From an uncultured Oscillospiraceae bacterium (lineage in GTDB: Bacteria > Bacillota > Clostridia > Oscillospirales > Oscillospiraceae): 64,000 nucleotides of DNA. The first letter of the stretch is position 1. The number at the start of each line of letters is the position of its first letter. The notes beneath the pieces are model-generated. The model saw only the letters and a program-made list of their open reading frames with translations. It did no database searches and was not told where the DNA came from. Location of the stretch: positions 1-64,000 of the forward strand of contig CANRFA010000007.1 of the NCBI GenBank assembly GCA_947629775.1. The letters are read 5' to 3'. The position numbers and the translations under genes were made by a program. Below, piece by piece: positions 7,186 through 15,365 of the stretch.

Positions 7186-8208
7186 CTATACGCGTTGCAC
7201 GCTGAGTTCGTATACTTTGCCGTTAACCGTAATGCGGTAGAAGGAAGGGGAAGCGGGACAGCTGGGACTGTCCAGACGGGCCTGAAGCGCCCGAAGCTCT
7301 TTGTCCTGTTCTCGGAGAAGCCGATGGGCCTCCGGGACGGTGACAGCCTGGAAGCGGATGGTGTCTCCCGCCTTGCACTGGCCTACGATGGGAAGATCCA
7401 CCGTAATGACAGTGGCGATTTTTGTGTAGCCGCCTGTGGTCTGCCGCTCCGCCAGCATGATGATGGGCTGGCCGGAGGTGGGAACCTGGATGGAGCCGGC
7501 GACAATCCCGTCGGAAATGATATTGCCATCGGTCTTATGGGCGATTACCGGACCTTCCAGCCGGCAGCCCATGCGGTCGGAATCCCGGGATACGGTGTAG
7601 GACCTGGAGAAGAAGCATTCCAGCCCCTCCCGGGTGAAGGCGTCGTCCTGCGGGCCCGGGATGACCCGGATCAGAACCTCCTTCTCCTGGGGCGCCGGGA
7701 TGGGGGCCGCACGGAGTTCCGGATGGACCGGCGGCTTTGCGGGGCTGCGAAAGGAGAGATGATCTCCCTTTTCCAGTTTCCTGCCCTGGAACCCGCCAAC
7801 CCGGTTTTTCAGAGCGGTGGAGCGGCTTCCCATCACCAGAGGGACGTCCAGTCCTCCGGAGACGGCGATATAGCCCCGGCAGCCCTGACGGGCGGCGCCC
7901 AGCTGGAGCAGGTCTCCCGCTTTTACGGTAAGAGCCCGGTACATGGGGCAGGGGGCGCCGTTGAGCCTGGGGGACATGTTGGCCCCGGTAAGAGCGATGA
8001 TGGCGTCCCCGTCAAAGCGGAGCGAAGGGCCCAGGACCGTAACCTCCAGAGCGCTTTCGCCCCAGGGATTTCCCACCAGGATATTGGCGATGTGGAAGGC
8101 TCTGGAATCCATGGGTCCGGAGGGAGACATGCCGAAGCGTTCGTATCCGTACCGTCCCTCATCCTGCACGGTGGTCAGGACGCCGGGATTTTCCACCAGA
8201 AAGCCCAT
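7186..8208 (-). CDS. pxpC: 5-oxoprolinase subunit PxpC (biotin-dependent carboxyltransferase family)
   Basis: 340 residues of the KipA/allophanate-hydrolase subunit 2 type. It starts with the typical ENPGVLTTVQDEGRYGYERFGMSPSGPMD and includes ALTGANMSPRLNG, QGCRGYIAVSGGLDVPLVMGSRST, RVIPGPQDDAF, DRMGCRLEG and QPIIMLAERQTTGGYTKIATV. These are conserved in PxpC, which with PxpB forms the catalytic partner of PxpA in 5-oxoproline hydrolysis. Its ATG overlaps the pxpB stop by one base (TAATG), so translation is coupled. pxpA follows after 44 bases. Confidence 0.93.
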   Translation of the reverse strand: MGFLVENPGVLTTVQDEGRYGYERFGMSPSGPMDSRAFHIANILVGNPWGESALEVTVLGPSLRFDGDAIIALTGANMSPRLNGAPCPMYRALTVKAGDLLQLGAARQGCRGYIAVSGGLDVPLVMGSRSTALKNRVGGFQGRKLEKGDHLSFRSPAKPPVHPELRAAPIPAPQEKEVLIRVIPGPQDDAFTREGLECFFSRSYTVSRDSDRMGCRLEGPVIAHKTDGNIISDGIVAGSIQVPTSGQPIIMLAERQTTGGYTKIATVITVDLPIVGQCKAGDTIRFQAVTVPEAHRLLREQDKELRALQARLDSPSCPASPSFYRITVNGKVYELSVQRV

Positions 8209-8939
8209 TACTGCTTCCCCCTCTCATACTGGCGGCACCGGTATTCGCCCAGTTCCACCTGGCGCCGGATGTCCAGAAATTCCGCCCGGTCAATGGGAAC
8301 GTGGCGGATCCACTGGCCTGCCTGGAGCAGGAAAGGGTTTTCCCGCCGGTAGTCGCAGGCCAGAATGGGAGTGGTGCCGATGATATTCCAGCCGCAGGGC
8401 TGATCGAAGGGAATGATGTCGCTCAGGGCCAGCTGGACCACGATGCTTCCGCCTGGAATGCGGACTCTGGGCTCGCTGCGGCGCTTGAAGGAGAAGGGAT
8501 TCTCGAAGCGGGCCGTATAGGGGTGGCCCGGAGAGAAGCCAAGCATGTAGACATAGTAATCGCTCTGGCTGTGGATGCGGATGATGTCTTCCACAGTCCG
8601 GTTCTCCAGCCGTGCGATCTCCTCCAGGTCCAGCGCATATTCGCCTTCATAAAGAACCGGAATCTCGGTGACGATGGCCTTTGGCAGCTCGTCCGTGTCC
8701 GGATGGGCGGTCGCATCGTCGATGGCGGCCGTAAGCGCGTCCAAGTCGGCGCGCAGCGGGTCGTAGTGGATCATCAGAGCCCGGTAGGTGGGAACCAGCT
8801 CTCCCACGCCGGGAAGAGCCTTCCGTTCCAGCGCGTGACGCAGAGACCGGACTTTCTGATTGACCTGAATGCTGATTTCGTTTTCAAATTCCACAGACAG
8901 CGCCTGATCACCGATCCAGCGCAGGGTGCAGTTGCTCAT
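8208..8939 (-). CDS. pxpB: 5-oxoprolinase subunit PxpB (KipI family)
   Basis: 243 residues matching the KipI/allophanate-hydrolase subunit 1 fold. Diagnostic segments are IGDQALSVEFENEI near the start, LVPTYRALMIHYDP, ITEIPVLYEGEYALDLEEIA, and the C-terminal YMLGFSPGHPYTARF, PRVRIPGGSIVV and GWNIIGTTP. It is the first gene of pxpBCA, with GGGAGG before the start and a promoter at 8965-8993. In Bacillus the homologue was first described as a sporulation kinase inhibitor, but the complete three-gene set supports the 5-oxoprolinase role. Confidence 0.93.
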   Translation of the reverse strand: MSNCTLRWIGDQALSVEFENEISIQVNQKVRSLRHALERKALPGVGELVPTYRALMIHYDPLRADLDALTAAIDDATAHPDTDELPKAIVTEIPVLYEGEYALDLEEIARLENRTVEDIIRIHSQSDYYVYMLGFSPGHPYTARFENPFSFKRRSEPRVRIPGGSIVVQLALSDIIPFDQPCGWNIIGTTPILACDYRRENPFLLQAGQWIRHVPIDRAEFLDIRRQVELGEYRCRQYERGKQ

Positions 8940-8964
8940 GGTATCCGCCTCCCGGTACCCTCTT

Positions 8965-8993
8965 ACTATAACATGGAGAAAAAGAGAAGTAAA
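8965..8993 (-). promoter_or_regulatory. Promoter of pxpBCA
   Basis: Minus strand: TTTACT (8993-8988), 17-bp spacer, TATAGT (8970-8965), just upstream of the pxpB ribosome site. Confidence 0.6.
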
Positions 8994-9092
8994 ATCAATA
9001 ATCTTGCGCAGAAATATTCAGGAGCCTTATAATTCCAAACCTGCCGTCCTCCGGGAGGAGGACACCCTGGAATATAAAGATTTCTGATAATT

Positions 9093-9107
9093 GATATGAG
9101 ACATATC
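9093..9107. promoter_or_regulatory. Palindromic operator candidate upstream of the aminotransferase promoter
   Basis: GATATG, three bases, CATATC: a perfect 15-bp dyad three bases upstream of the -35 element at 9111. Position and size suit a LysR-type activator site. The obvious candidate is the LysR protein encoded at 10389-11309, but this is inference. Confidence 0.5.
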
Positions 9108-9110
9108 CAT

Positions 9111-9139
9111 TTTACAAATAATAGCCCCCGTGATAAGAT
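9111..9139 (+). promoter_or_regulatory. Promoter of the aminotransferase gene
   Basis: TTTACA (9111-9116), 17-bp spacer, TAAGAT (9134-9139), about 78 bases before the start codon at 9217. Confidence 0.7.
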
Positions 9140-9216
9140 GCCATCAGCAGGTGAGGCGGACCGCGGCAGAGAGCCCGGCTTTCGTGCACGGACCGCCCGG
9201 AAAGGGGAAACCTGAC

Positions 9217-10392
9217 ATGTTTGAAAGCGCTGAGAGAATGAACGCGCTGCCGTTTTCCGGTATCCGCGTGATGATGGAAAAGGCCACCCGGATGCAGAAG
9301 GAAGGCACGGATGTGATCCACATGGAGATCGGCCGTCCCGACTTCGATACCCCGCAGGTCATCAAGCAGGCGGCCTTCGACGCTCTGGCCAGAGGGAATG
9401 TCTTCTACACGTCCAACTACGGCACGCCGGAACTGCGGCAGGCCATCGCGGACAAACTGCTGCGGGACAATGGCGTGGCGTACAGACCGGAAGAGATTCT
9501 GGTGACCATCGGAGTAGGCGAAGGCACCTACGCCGCCATGGCGGCCTTCCTCAACCCGGGGGATGAGGTCCTGGTTCCGGATCCGGTCTGGCTGAATTAT
9601 ATTCACGTGCCCCACTTTTTCGAGGCGGTTCCTGTCAGCTATAAGCTGCGGGAGGAGAACGATTACCAGATCGACCTGAACGAGATCGAGAGCCTGATCA
9701 CGGAAAAGACCAGGATGCTGGTGATCAATACCCCCGGCAATCCCACCGGCACGGTGCAGTCGAGAGAGACTCTGGAGGGACTGGCGGAGATCGCAAAGCG
9801 GCACGATCTGATTGTGGTCTCCGATGAGATCTACGAAAAGCTGGTCTATGGAGACGCGAAGCACGTCAGCATTGCCTCGCTGCCCGGTATGAAGGAGCGG
9901 ACCATTACGCTCAACGGGTTCTCCAAGTGTTATTCCATGACCGGCTGGCGTCTGGGATATGCCGCCGCCCCGGTGGAGTTCATCAGCGCCATGGTCCGGG
10001 TTCACCAGTACATCAACACCTGCGCCTCTTCCTTTGTGCAGGAGGCCGGCGTTACCGCTCTGGAGAAGGCCGAGCCGGATGTCCAGGAGATGGTGAAGGA
10101 ATACGAGCGGCGTCGGGATTACGCCGTAGCCGCGTTCAACGCCATGGACGGCGTCAGCTGCAGAACCCCCGGAGGAGCCTTCTACATCTTTGTCAACGTG
10201 AAGTCCTTTGGCAGAAGCTCCGCGGAGATCGCTGACTGGCTGCTGGAAGAGGCAGGGATTGCCACCGTGCCCGGCTCCGCCTTCGGCCCCCAGGGAGAGG
10301 GATACATCCGGATCTCCTACGCCTGCAGCTATGAGCGCATCGTGGAGGGGATGGAGCGGATGAAGGCCGCCCTGGCGAAGCTCAGAGCCTAA
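9217..10392 (+). CDS. Class I/II pyridoxal-phosphate aminotransferase
   Basis: 391 residues of the aspartate-aminotransferase-like class I fold. The PLP-binding Lys is Lys237 in GFSKCYSMTGWRLGY; also present are INTPGNPTGTV, VSDEIYEKLVY, the YGTPELRQAIA segment of the substrate loop and the C-terminal YIRISYA with the carboxylate-binding Arg. The start at 9217 is preceded by AAAGGGG at nine bases; the frame is open upstream to 9130 without a ribosome site. It should transfer an amino group between an amino acid and a 2-oxo acid. Downstream hydroxypyruvate reductase and glycerate kinase genes suggest serine or a related amino acid as donor, but specificity cannot be read from sequence. Its stop overlaps the convergent lysR stop. 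Confidence 0.9.
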   Translation: MFESAERMNALPFSGIRVMMEKATRMQKEGTDVIHMEIGRPDFDTPQVIKQAAFDALARGNVFYTSNYGTPELRQAIADKLLRDNGVAYRPEEILVTIGVGEGTYAAMAAFLNPGDEVLVPDPVWLNYIHVPHFFEAVPVSYKLREENDYQIDLNEIESLITEKTRMLVINTPGNPTGTVQSRETLEGLAEIAKRHDLIVVSDEIYEKLVYGDAKHVSIASLPGMKERTITLNGFSKCYSMTGWRLGYAAAPVEFISAMVRVHQYINTCASSFVQEAGVTALEKAEPDVQEMVKEYERRRDYAVAAFNAMDGVSCRTPGGAFYIFVNVKSFGRSSAEIADWLLEEAGIATVPGSAFGPQGEGYIRISYACSYERIVEGMERMKAALAKLRA

Positions 10393-11309
10393 GCCCTCCA
10401 CACCTCCCCCAGAGGGATGTCAAAGCGCAGAGTATCCAGATACGCCCGGAGCCTGGAGTCGAAGAGATCCAGGGCCCGCTGGCTGGAGGCCAGGGGAGAT
10501 CGGTGGGAAATCTGATAGCAGCGGCGGTCCGGCGGCGGATTCTTCAGGGCACTGACGTAGACGGGGCGCCTTCGGGCCAGTTCGCAGACCACCGATTCCG
10601 GCGCGATGATCCAGCAGTCGGCCTCGTCCTGCCAGAGCTGGTTGAGAAGGGCCACCGTATCCACCACCGCCCGGGGCCTGGCGTAATGGGTCAGCCACTG
10701 GTCGTGCCAGAGCTGATAGCGGTCGTCCCACTTGAGGTACAGTTCCCGGGACGGATCCAGTTCCTCGGTGCGTACCTGGGGCTTGGGAACCGCGGGGCGG
10801 TCGGACTGGAGCAGATACAGTTTCTCCTGGAAGACCCGCTGACACTCGATGTTTTTATAGTACAGGTGGTAAAACACCAGCGCCGTATCGATATCGTGGT
10901 TGTCCAGCAGTCCGTACAGCTCCGAGGACTGATGGGTGCGGATGTTCAGGTCAAGAGGCGAGCTTTCCCCCATCAGAGTCCGGTAAAAGGGGGCGAGCAG
11001 GGCCACGTTGACGCTGTCCGCGCACCCGATCGCCAGGGGAAGCCGGTCCCGGTTCCGCCGGAGCAGCCGGGTTTCCTTCCAGAGCGAGACCATCCGCTGG
11101 GCGATGGGAACAAAGTCCGCCCCCTCGGGGGTCAGCTCCACCTGCTTGAGCCCCTTACTGCGGATAATCAGCGGCAGATCCAGCTCCTTTTCCAGCGCCT
11201 TCAGCCGATGGCTGATGGTGGGCTGGGAGAGAAAGAGCGTGTCCGCTGTCTTTGAGATATTTTTCGTGTTCACGATGGTGAGGAACATTTCAAGATCGGT
11301 CAGATCCAA
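10389..11309 (-). CDS. LysR-family transcriptional regulator
   Basis: 306 residues. The N-terminal winged helix-turn-helix is typical: LTDLEMFLTIVNTKNISKTADTLFLSQPTISHRLKALEKEL (too long to be chance), followed by a LysR effector domain (LPLAIGCADSVNVALLAPF, LYGLLDNHDIDTALV). The most likely start is TTG at 11309, giving MDLTDLEMF as in relatives, with AGGAAGG eight bases upstream; a TTG at 11336 would add nine residues. It diverges from the RraA-like gene with only 56 bases between start codons and converges on the aminotransferase. It probably regulates that cluster, possibly at 9093-9107. Confidence 0.9.
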   Translation of the reverse strand: MDLTDLEMFLTIVNTKNISKTADTLFLSQPTISHRLKALEKELDLPLIIRSKGLKQVELTPEGADFVPIAQRMVSLWKETRLLRRNRDRLPLAIGCADSVNVALLAPFYRTLMGESSPLDLNIRTHQSSELYGLLDNHDIDTALVFYHLYYKNIECQRVFQEKLYLLQSDRPAVPKPQVRTEELDPSRELYLKWDDRYQLWHDQWLTHYARPRAVVDTVALLNQLWQDEADCWIIAPESVVCELARRRPVYVSALKNPPPDRRCYQISHRSPLASSQRALDLFDSRLRAYLDTLRFDIPLGEVWRA

Positions 11310-11365
11310 ACTGATCACCTTCCTGTGGCATGACAACCTGTTTTTTCAGAAAGAAGGACCTTTCC

Positions 11366-12046
11366 ATGGCAATCGGATGCAGAATCAGAAGAAACTTTGA
11401 ACGCCCGGACCGGGCGCTGGTGGAGGCGTTCCGGGGCATTCCCGCCGCCAACATCGACGACTGCATGAACCGTATGGGCAGCCTCAGCGCTCCTCTGGAG
11501 CCCATGAACCACTCCCCTCTGCTGGGCGTGGCCTTCACGGTAAGATGCCCGGCCGGCGATAACCTGATGTTCCATAAGGCGCTGGACATGGCGCAGCCCG
11601 GCGATGTTCTGGTCATCGCCGCCGGCGGCAGCACCAGCCGCGCCCTGTGCGGGGAGATCATGGCGACCTATGCCCGCAGCCGGGGCCTGGCCGGCTTCAT
11701 CATTGATGGCTGTGTTCGGGACCGGGACGATCTGGCGAAGTTCACCGACTTCCCGGTCTATGCCCGGGGGGTGGTTCCCAACGGTCCCTACAAAAACGGC
11801 CCCGGCGAGATCAATTTCCCGGTCAGCGTGGGCGGACAGGTGATCTGCCCGGGCGATATCCTTGTGGGCGACGGGGACAGCGTGGTTGTGGTGAAGCCGG
11901 AAGAGGCCGCCCAGCTGGCCATAGAAGCCGCCGCGGTCCATAAGAAGGAAGAAGGGCAGCTGGAGGGCATCCTCAGCGGCAAGGGCTTCCCCCGTCCCTT
12001 CGTGGACGAGATCCTGGAGCGGATCGGCGTAGAGTACGTGGATTAA
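11366..12046 (+). CDS. RraA-like / 4-hydroxy-4-methyl-2-oxoglutarate aldolase family protein
   Basis: 226 residues of the RraA/HMG-aldolase fold (also annotated dimethylmenaquinone methyltransferase-like). Signatures are PAANIDDCMNRMG, TVRCPAGDNLMFHKAL, GDVLVIAAGG, GEIMATYARSRGLAGFIIDGCVRD with the metal- and substrate-binding Gly-x-Arg-Asp region, and ICPGDILVGDGDSVVVV. Members are divalent-metal-dependent pyruvate or oxaloacetate aldolases or decarboxylases; the closely linked hydroxypyruvate reductase and glycerate kinase make an aldolase more likely than RNase E inhibition. The start at 11366 follows AAGAAGGA; the frame extends to 11330 without a ribosome site. Confidence 0.85.
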   Translation: MAIGCRIRRNFERPDRALVEAFRGIPAANIDDCMNRMGSLSAPLEPMNHSPLLGVAFTVRCPAGDNLMFHKALDMAQPGDVLVIAAGGSTSRALCGEIMATYARSRGLAGFIIDGCVRDRDDLAKFTDFPVYARGVVPNGPYKNGPGEINFPVSVGGQVICPGDILVGDGDSVVVVKPEEAAQLAIEAAAVHKKEEGQLEGILSGKGFPRPFVDEILERIGVEYVD

Positions 12047-12073
12047 CTTCCTTTTCTTTCTCTCTGCGCCCGC

Positions 12074-12107
12074 CTCCGCGGGGGCCGGACAGGCGGACCC
12101 CGCGGAG
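12074..12107 (+). other. Intercistronic stem-loop
   Basis: Arms CTCCGCGGGG and CCCCGCGGAG with a 14-base loop lie between the RraA-like and dehydrogenase genes. No T-run follows, so it is more likely an RNA processing or stabilising element than a terminator. Confidence 0.4.
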
Positions 12108-12169
12108 AGCGTGGCGCGGCAGGGAAGAGGACGATACGGCATCATACAGAGAATCTGGAGGGATTTATC

Positions 12170-13135
12170 ATGAAGATCGTGGTATTGGATGGTTACACCG
12201 AGAACCCCGGAGATCTGAGCTGGGACGGCCTGGCTGCGCTGGGCGATCTGACCGTCTATGACCGCACAAACGTGCAGGATGAAGTGGAGATCATTCAGCG
12301 AATCGGCGACGCGGAGCTGGTGTACACCAATAAGACGCCCATCAGCAGACATGTGATCGAGTCCTGCCCCAACCTGAAGTTCATCTCGGTCCTGGCCACC
12401 GGATACAACGTGGTGGACTGCGCCTGCGCCCGGGAGAAGGGGATTCCCGTGACCAATGTGCCCACCTACGGCACCGCTTCGGTGAGCCAGTTCTCCATCG
12501 CTCTGCTGCTGGAGGTCTGCCATCACATCGGTCACCATGACGCGTCCGTCCATGCGGGAAACTGGAGCAGCAATGTGGACTGGTGCTACTGGGACTATCC
12601 TCTCATTGAGCTGGAGGGGAAGACCATCGGGATCGTGGGATTCGGACGGATCGGACAGGCGGAAGGCCGGGTGGCGAAGGCCCTGGGCATGAAGGTACTG
12701 GCCTGCGATCTGTACCCCAACGACTCCGGACGGGCCATCGGCGAGTATGTGGATCTGGATACCCTTCTGTCCACCGCGGATGTGATCACCCTTCACTGCA
12801 ACCTGACGCCCGAGAACACCGGGTTCATCAACCGGGAGAGCATCGCAAAGATGAAGGACGGCGTGATTCTGATCAACAACGCCAGAGGACAGCTCATCAA
12901 CGAGCAGGATGTGGCCGACGCGCTGAACAGCGGAAAGATGGCGGCAGCCGGACTGGATGTGGTCTATACCGAGCCCATCCGGGAAGATAATCCGCTGCTG
13001 AAGGCCAGAAACTGCATCATCACACCCCATATTTCCTGGGCCCCGAAGGAAAGCCGCCAGCGGATCATGGACTGCGCCGTGGCCAACGCGAAAGCCTTCC
13101 TGGACGGAGCGCCGGTCAACGTCGTCAATCTGTGA
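12170..13135 (+). CDS. D-2-hydroxyacid dehydrogenase (hydroxypyruvate/glyoxylate reductase type)
   Basis: 321 residues of the D-isomer-specific 2-hydroxyacid dehydrogenase family. The NAD(P) fold has GKTIGIVGFGRIGQAEGRVAKALGMKV; the catalytic Arg lies in LINNARGQLI, the Glu in VYTEPI and the His in CIITPHISWAP. The start follows GGAGG at good spacing. The next gene, glycerate 2-kinase, begins on the stop codon, so the pair should convert hydroxypyruvate to D-glycerate and then to 2-phosphoglycerate. Reduction of glyoxylate is also possible for this subfamily. Confidence 0.9.
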   Translation: MKIVVLDGYTENPGDLSWDGLAALGDLTVYDRTNVQDEVEIIQRIGDAELVYTNKTPISRHVIESCPNLKFISVLATGYNVVDCACAREKGIPVTNVPTYGTASVSQFSIALLLEVCHHIGHHDASVHAGNWSSNVDWCYWDYPLIELEGKTIGIVGFGRIGQAEGRVAKALGMKVLACDLYPNDSGRAIGEYVDLDTLLSTADVITLHCNLTPENTGFINRESIAKMKDGVILINNARGQLINEQDVADALNSGKMAAAGLDVVYTEPIREDNPLLKARNCIITPHISWAPKESRQRIMDCAVANAKAFLDGAPVNVVNL

Positions 13136-14367
13136 TGGAGAGGACCCTGCGGGAAGACGCGGAGCAGATCGTCAGAGAAGCGATCCGGGCGGTCCTTCCG
13201 GACGAGGCGGTAGCCCGGGCCCTGCGGGAGAGTCCGCTCTCCGGGCGCATTGTCCTTGTGGCGGTGGGGAAGGCGGCCTGGCAGATGGCGCACGCCGCCC
13301 GGCCGTTTCTGGGAGAGCGGATGCTCCGGGGAGTCGTAATCACAAAGTACGGCCACGGGAAGGGAGAGATTCCCGGCGTGGTCTGCTATGAGGCGGGCCA
13401 TCCGGTTCCGGACGAAAACTCCTTCCTGGCGACCCGGGCTGCCCTGGAGGCGGTGGCGGGATTGACTGCGGAGGATACCGTTCTCTTTCTGCTGTCCGGC
13501 GGCGGAAGCGCGCTGTTTGAGGCTCCCCTCCTTCCGGCGGCGGAAATGCAGGACATTACCAGGCAACTGCTGGCCAGCGGAGCGGATATCGTGGAGATGA
13601 ACACGATCCGTAAACGCCTTTCCGGCGTCAAGGGTGGCAGGTTCGCCCGGGCCTGCGCTCCGGCGAAGGTCTTCAGCATTGTTCTCAGCGACATCCTGGG
13701 AGATCCCCTGGACATGATCGCCAGCGGGCCCGCCTGCCCGGATTCTTCCACCTGCGCCCAGGCCCTGGAGATTGCGGAAAAGTACCATCTCTCTCTGAGC
13801 CCGGAAGCGGTGGAGCTTCTGCGTACGGAGACCCCGAAAGAACTCTCCAATGTTACCACCCGTATCACCGGTTCCGTGCGGGAACTGTGCGCGGCGGCGG
13901 AGAAGGAGTGCTCCGCCCTTGGCTATGAGACCGTTTTCCTGACGGATCAGCTGGACTGCGAGGCCCGGGAAGCCGGACGCTTTCTGGCGGCCATTGTCCG
14001 CTCCCATGCGGGATGCGGAACTCCCAGAGCGTTTATTGCGGGAGGGGAGACCGTGGTTCGCCTCACCGGCAATGGTCTGGGGGGACGAAACCAGGAGCTC
14101 GCCCTGGCGGCGGCGCCAGGGATCGCGGGACTTCCGGAGGCGGCGGTGTTCTCTGTGGGAAGCGACGGAACGGATGGACCGACAGACGCCGCCGGCGGCT
14201 ATGTGGATGGACAGACGATGGGAACTCTGAGCGCCCGGGGTCTGGATGCGCACAGGGTTCTGAAGGAGAACGACTCCTATCACGCCCTGAAAGCTGTGGG
14301 GGGCCTGATTGTTACGGGCCCCACCGGGACTAATGTGAATGACGTAGCAGTTGCTCTGCTTCGATAA
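13135..14367 (+). CDS. Glycerate 2-kinase (MOFRL/GckA family)
   Basis: 410 residues, full length. Typical blocks are VAVGKAAWQMAHAA, ITKYGHGKGEIPGV, EAGHPVPDENS, LLSGGGSALFEAP, MNTIRKRLSGVKGGRFA, VLSDILGDPLDMIASGPACPD, AGGETVVRLTGNGLGGRNQELALA and SVGSDGTDGPTDAAGGY. The enzyme phosphorylates D-glycerate to 2-phosphoglycerate with ATP. ATG at 13135 overlaps the TGA of the dehydrogenase gene (TGATG), so the two are translationally coupled and form one pathway step after another. A bidirectional terminator follows immediately. Confidence 0.93.
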   Translation: MERTLREDAEQIVREAIRAVLPDEAVARALRESPLSGRIVLVAVGKAAWQMAHAARPFLGERMLRGVVITKYGHGKGEIPGVVCYEAGHPVPDENSFLATRAALEAVAGLTAEDTVLFLLSGGGSALFEAPLLPAAEMQDITRQLLASGADIVEMNTIRKRLSGVKGGRFARACAPAKVFSIVLSDILGDPLDMIASGPACPDSSTCAQALEIAEKYHLSLSPEAVELLRTETPKELSNVTTRITGSVRELCAAAEKECSALGYETVFLTDQLDCEAREAGRFLAAIVRSHAGCGTPRAFIAGGETVVRLTGNGLGGRNQELALAAAPGIAGLPEAAVFSVGSDGTDGPTDAAGGYVDGQTMGTLSARGLDAHRVLKENDSYHALKAVGGLIVTGPTGTNVNDVAVALLR

Positions 14368-14368
14368 G

Positions 14369-14410
14369 AAAGCACGCTCCAGTGCCGCTTCCGGCGCTGG
14401 AGCGTGCTTT
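14369..14410. terminator. Bidirectional terminator between glycerate kinase and DeoR gene
   Basis: Arms AAAGCACGCTCCAG and CTGGAGCGTGCTTT with a short loop, A-rich on the left and T-rich on the right, serving two converging transcripts. The last base overlaps the final base of the deoR-type stop codon. Confidence 0.85.
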
Positions 14411-15192
14411 CATGTTCCGGCGGACTCCGCTTCCGGATACAGGAGCTGAATCCCCTTCTCCTGGCAGAATTCGCGCCAGGCCGGGGCGGGCTCCCGGTCC
14501 GTGATCAGCACATCCAGATCTTCCAGATCCAGAATCTTCACAAAGGCCACCCGGTCGAATTTGGAATGATCGGCCAGCAGAATGATCTTCTGGCCCCGGC
14601 ATGTCATGAGCTTCTTCAGCTCGCCTTCTTCTTCGTTGGAGTCGAAAATGCCGGCTCCAAGCTGAAGCGCCTTGCAGCTGATCAGGGCAATGTCCACATG
14701 GTAGTCCTCCAGGGCCTTGCGGACCATCTTGCCCTGCATGGAGAAGGTGCTGCGGTTGACCCTTCCCCCGGTCGACATGATGGTCAGAGAGGCCTGGGAC
14801 AGTTCCCGGATAATCTGGACGGAGTTGGTCAGCAGCGTGATTTCCGGCCGGTCCTTCAGCAGACGCACAGCTTCCATGACAGTGGAACTGGCGTCGGTGC
14901 TGATGGTAGCCCGCTCAGGAATGACCGAAACAGCCAGACGCCCCATGATTTCCTTTTCTGCGTGGTTGTGGAGCGCCCGCATGGGATAGTCGATGTTTTC
15001 CGAGACCCGCTCCGCGTTGAGGACCGCCCCGCCATGGGTGCGGGTGAGGAATCCGGACTTCTCCAGTTTCTCCAGATCCCGCCGGATGGTCTCTTCTGTT
15101 ACCTTCAAATCCCGGCTCAACTGGGATACCATCACCTTTTTTTCCAGTTGGATAGTCTGCCGAATTCTGTCCAGTCTGTCTTTCTGCGCCAT
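14410..15192 (-). CDS. DeoR-family transcriptional regulator
   Basis: 260 residues. An N-terminal DeoR winged helix (RLDRIRQTIQ, MVSQLSRDLKVTEETIRRDLEKLEKSGFLTRTHGGAV) precedes a sugar-phosphate sensor domain (ATISTDASSTVMEAVRLL, LLTNSVQIIREL, MSTGGRVNRSTFSMQG, LADHSKFDRVAFVKI). Such proteins repress sugar catabolic operons and are released by a phosphorylated intermediate. It is the last gene of the minus-strand operon running from 19351 and probably controls it through the TGAAA/TTTCA dyad at 19396-19411. The start follows AAAGGGGAG. Confidence 0.9.
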   Translation of the reverse strand: MAQKDRLDRIRQTIQLEKKVMVSQLSRDLKVTEETIRRDLEKLEKSGFLTRTHGGAVLNAERVSENIDYPMRALHNHAEKEIMGRLAVSVIPERATISTDASSTVMEAVRLLKDRPEITLLTNSVQIIRELSQASLTIMSTGGRVNRSTFSMQGKMVRKALEDYHVDIALISCKALQLGAGIFDSNEEEGELKKLMTCRGQKIILLADHSKFDRVAFVKILDLEDLDVLITDREPAPAWREFCQEKGIQLLYPEAESAGT

Positions 15193-15305
15193 AATTCTCC
15201 CCTTTGGTTTCCGGCGGACAGGCCGCCATGTTTTCCTTCTCTGATTATACCGCTCGGCATGGAAATCGGCAAGCCAAAAATGCCGGGGCGGTATGCAAAG
15301 TGACG

Positions 15306-15339
15306 GCGGGCCGCCCGGTCCTCGGACGGAGCGGCCCGC
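15306..15339 (-). terminator. Possible terminator after the PfkB-family kinase gene
   Basis: Arms GCGGGCCGC and GCGGCCCGC with an inner CGGTCC/GGACGG stem. Only ACTTT follows on the minus strand, so termination may be partial, with read-through into the DeoR gene. Confidence 0.5.
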
Positions 15340-15365
15340 TTCGGGGAGATGCGGAAAGATTCTGC

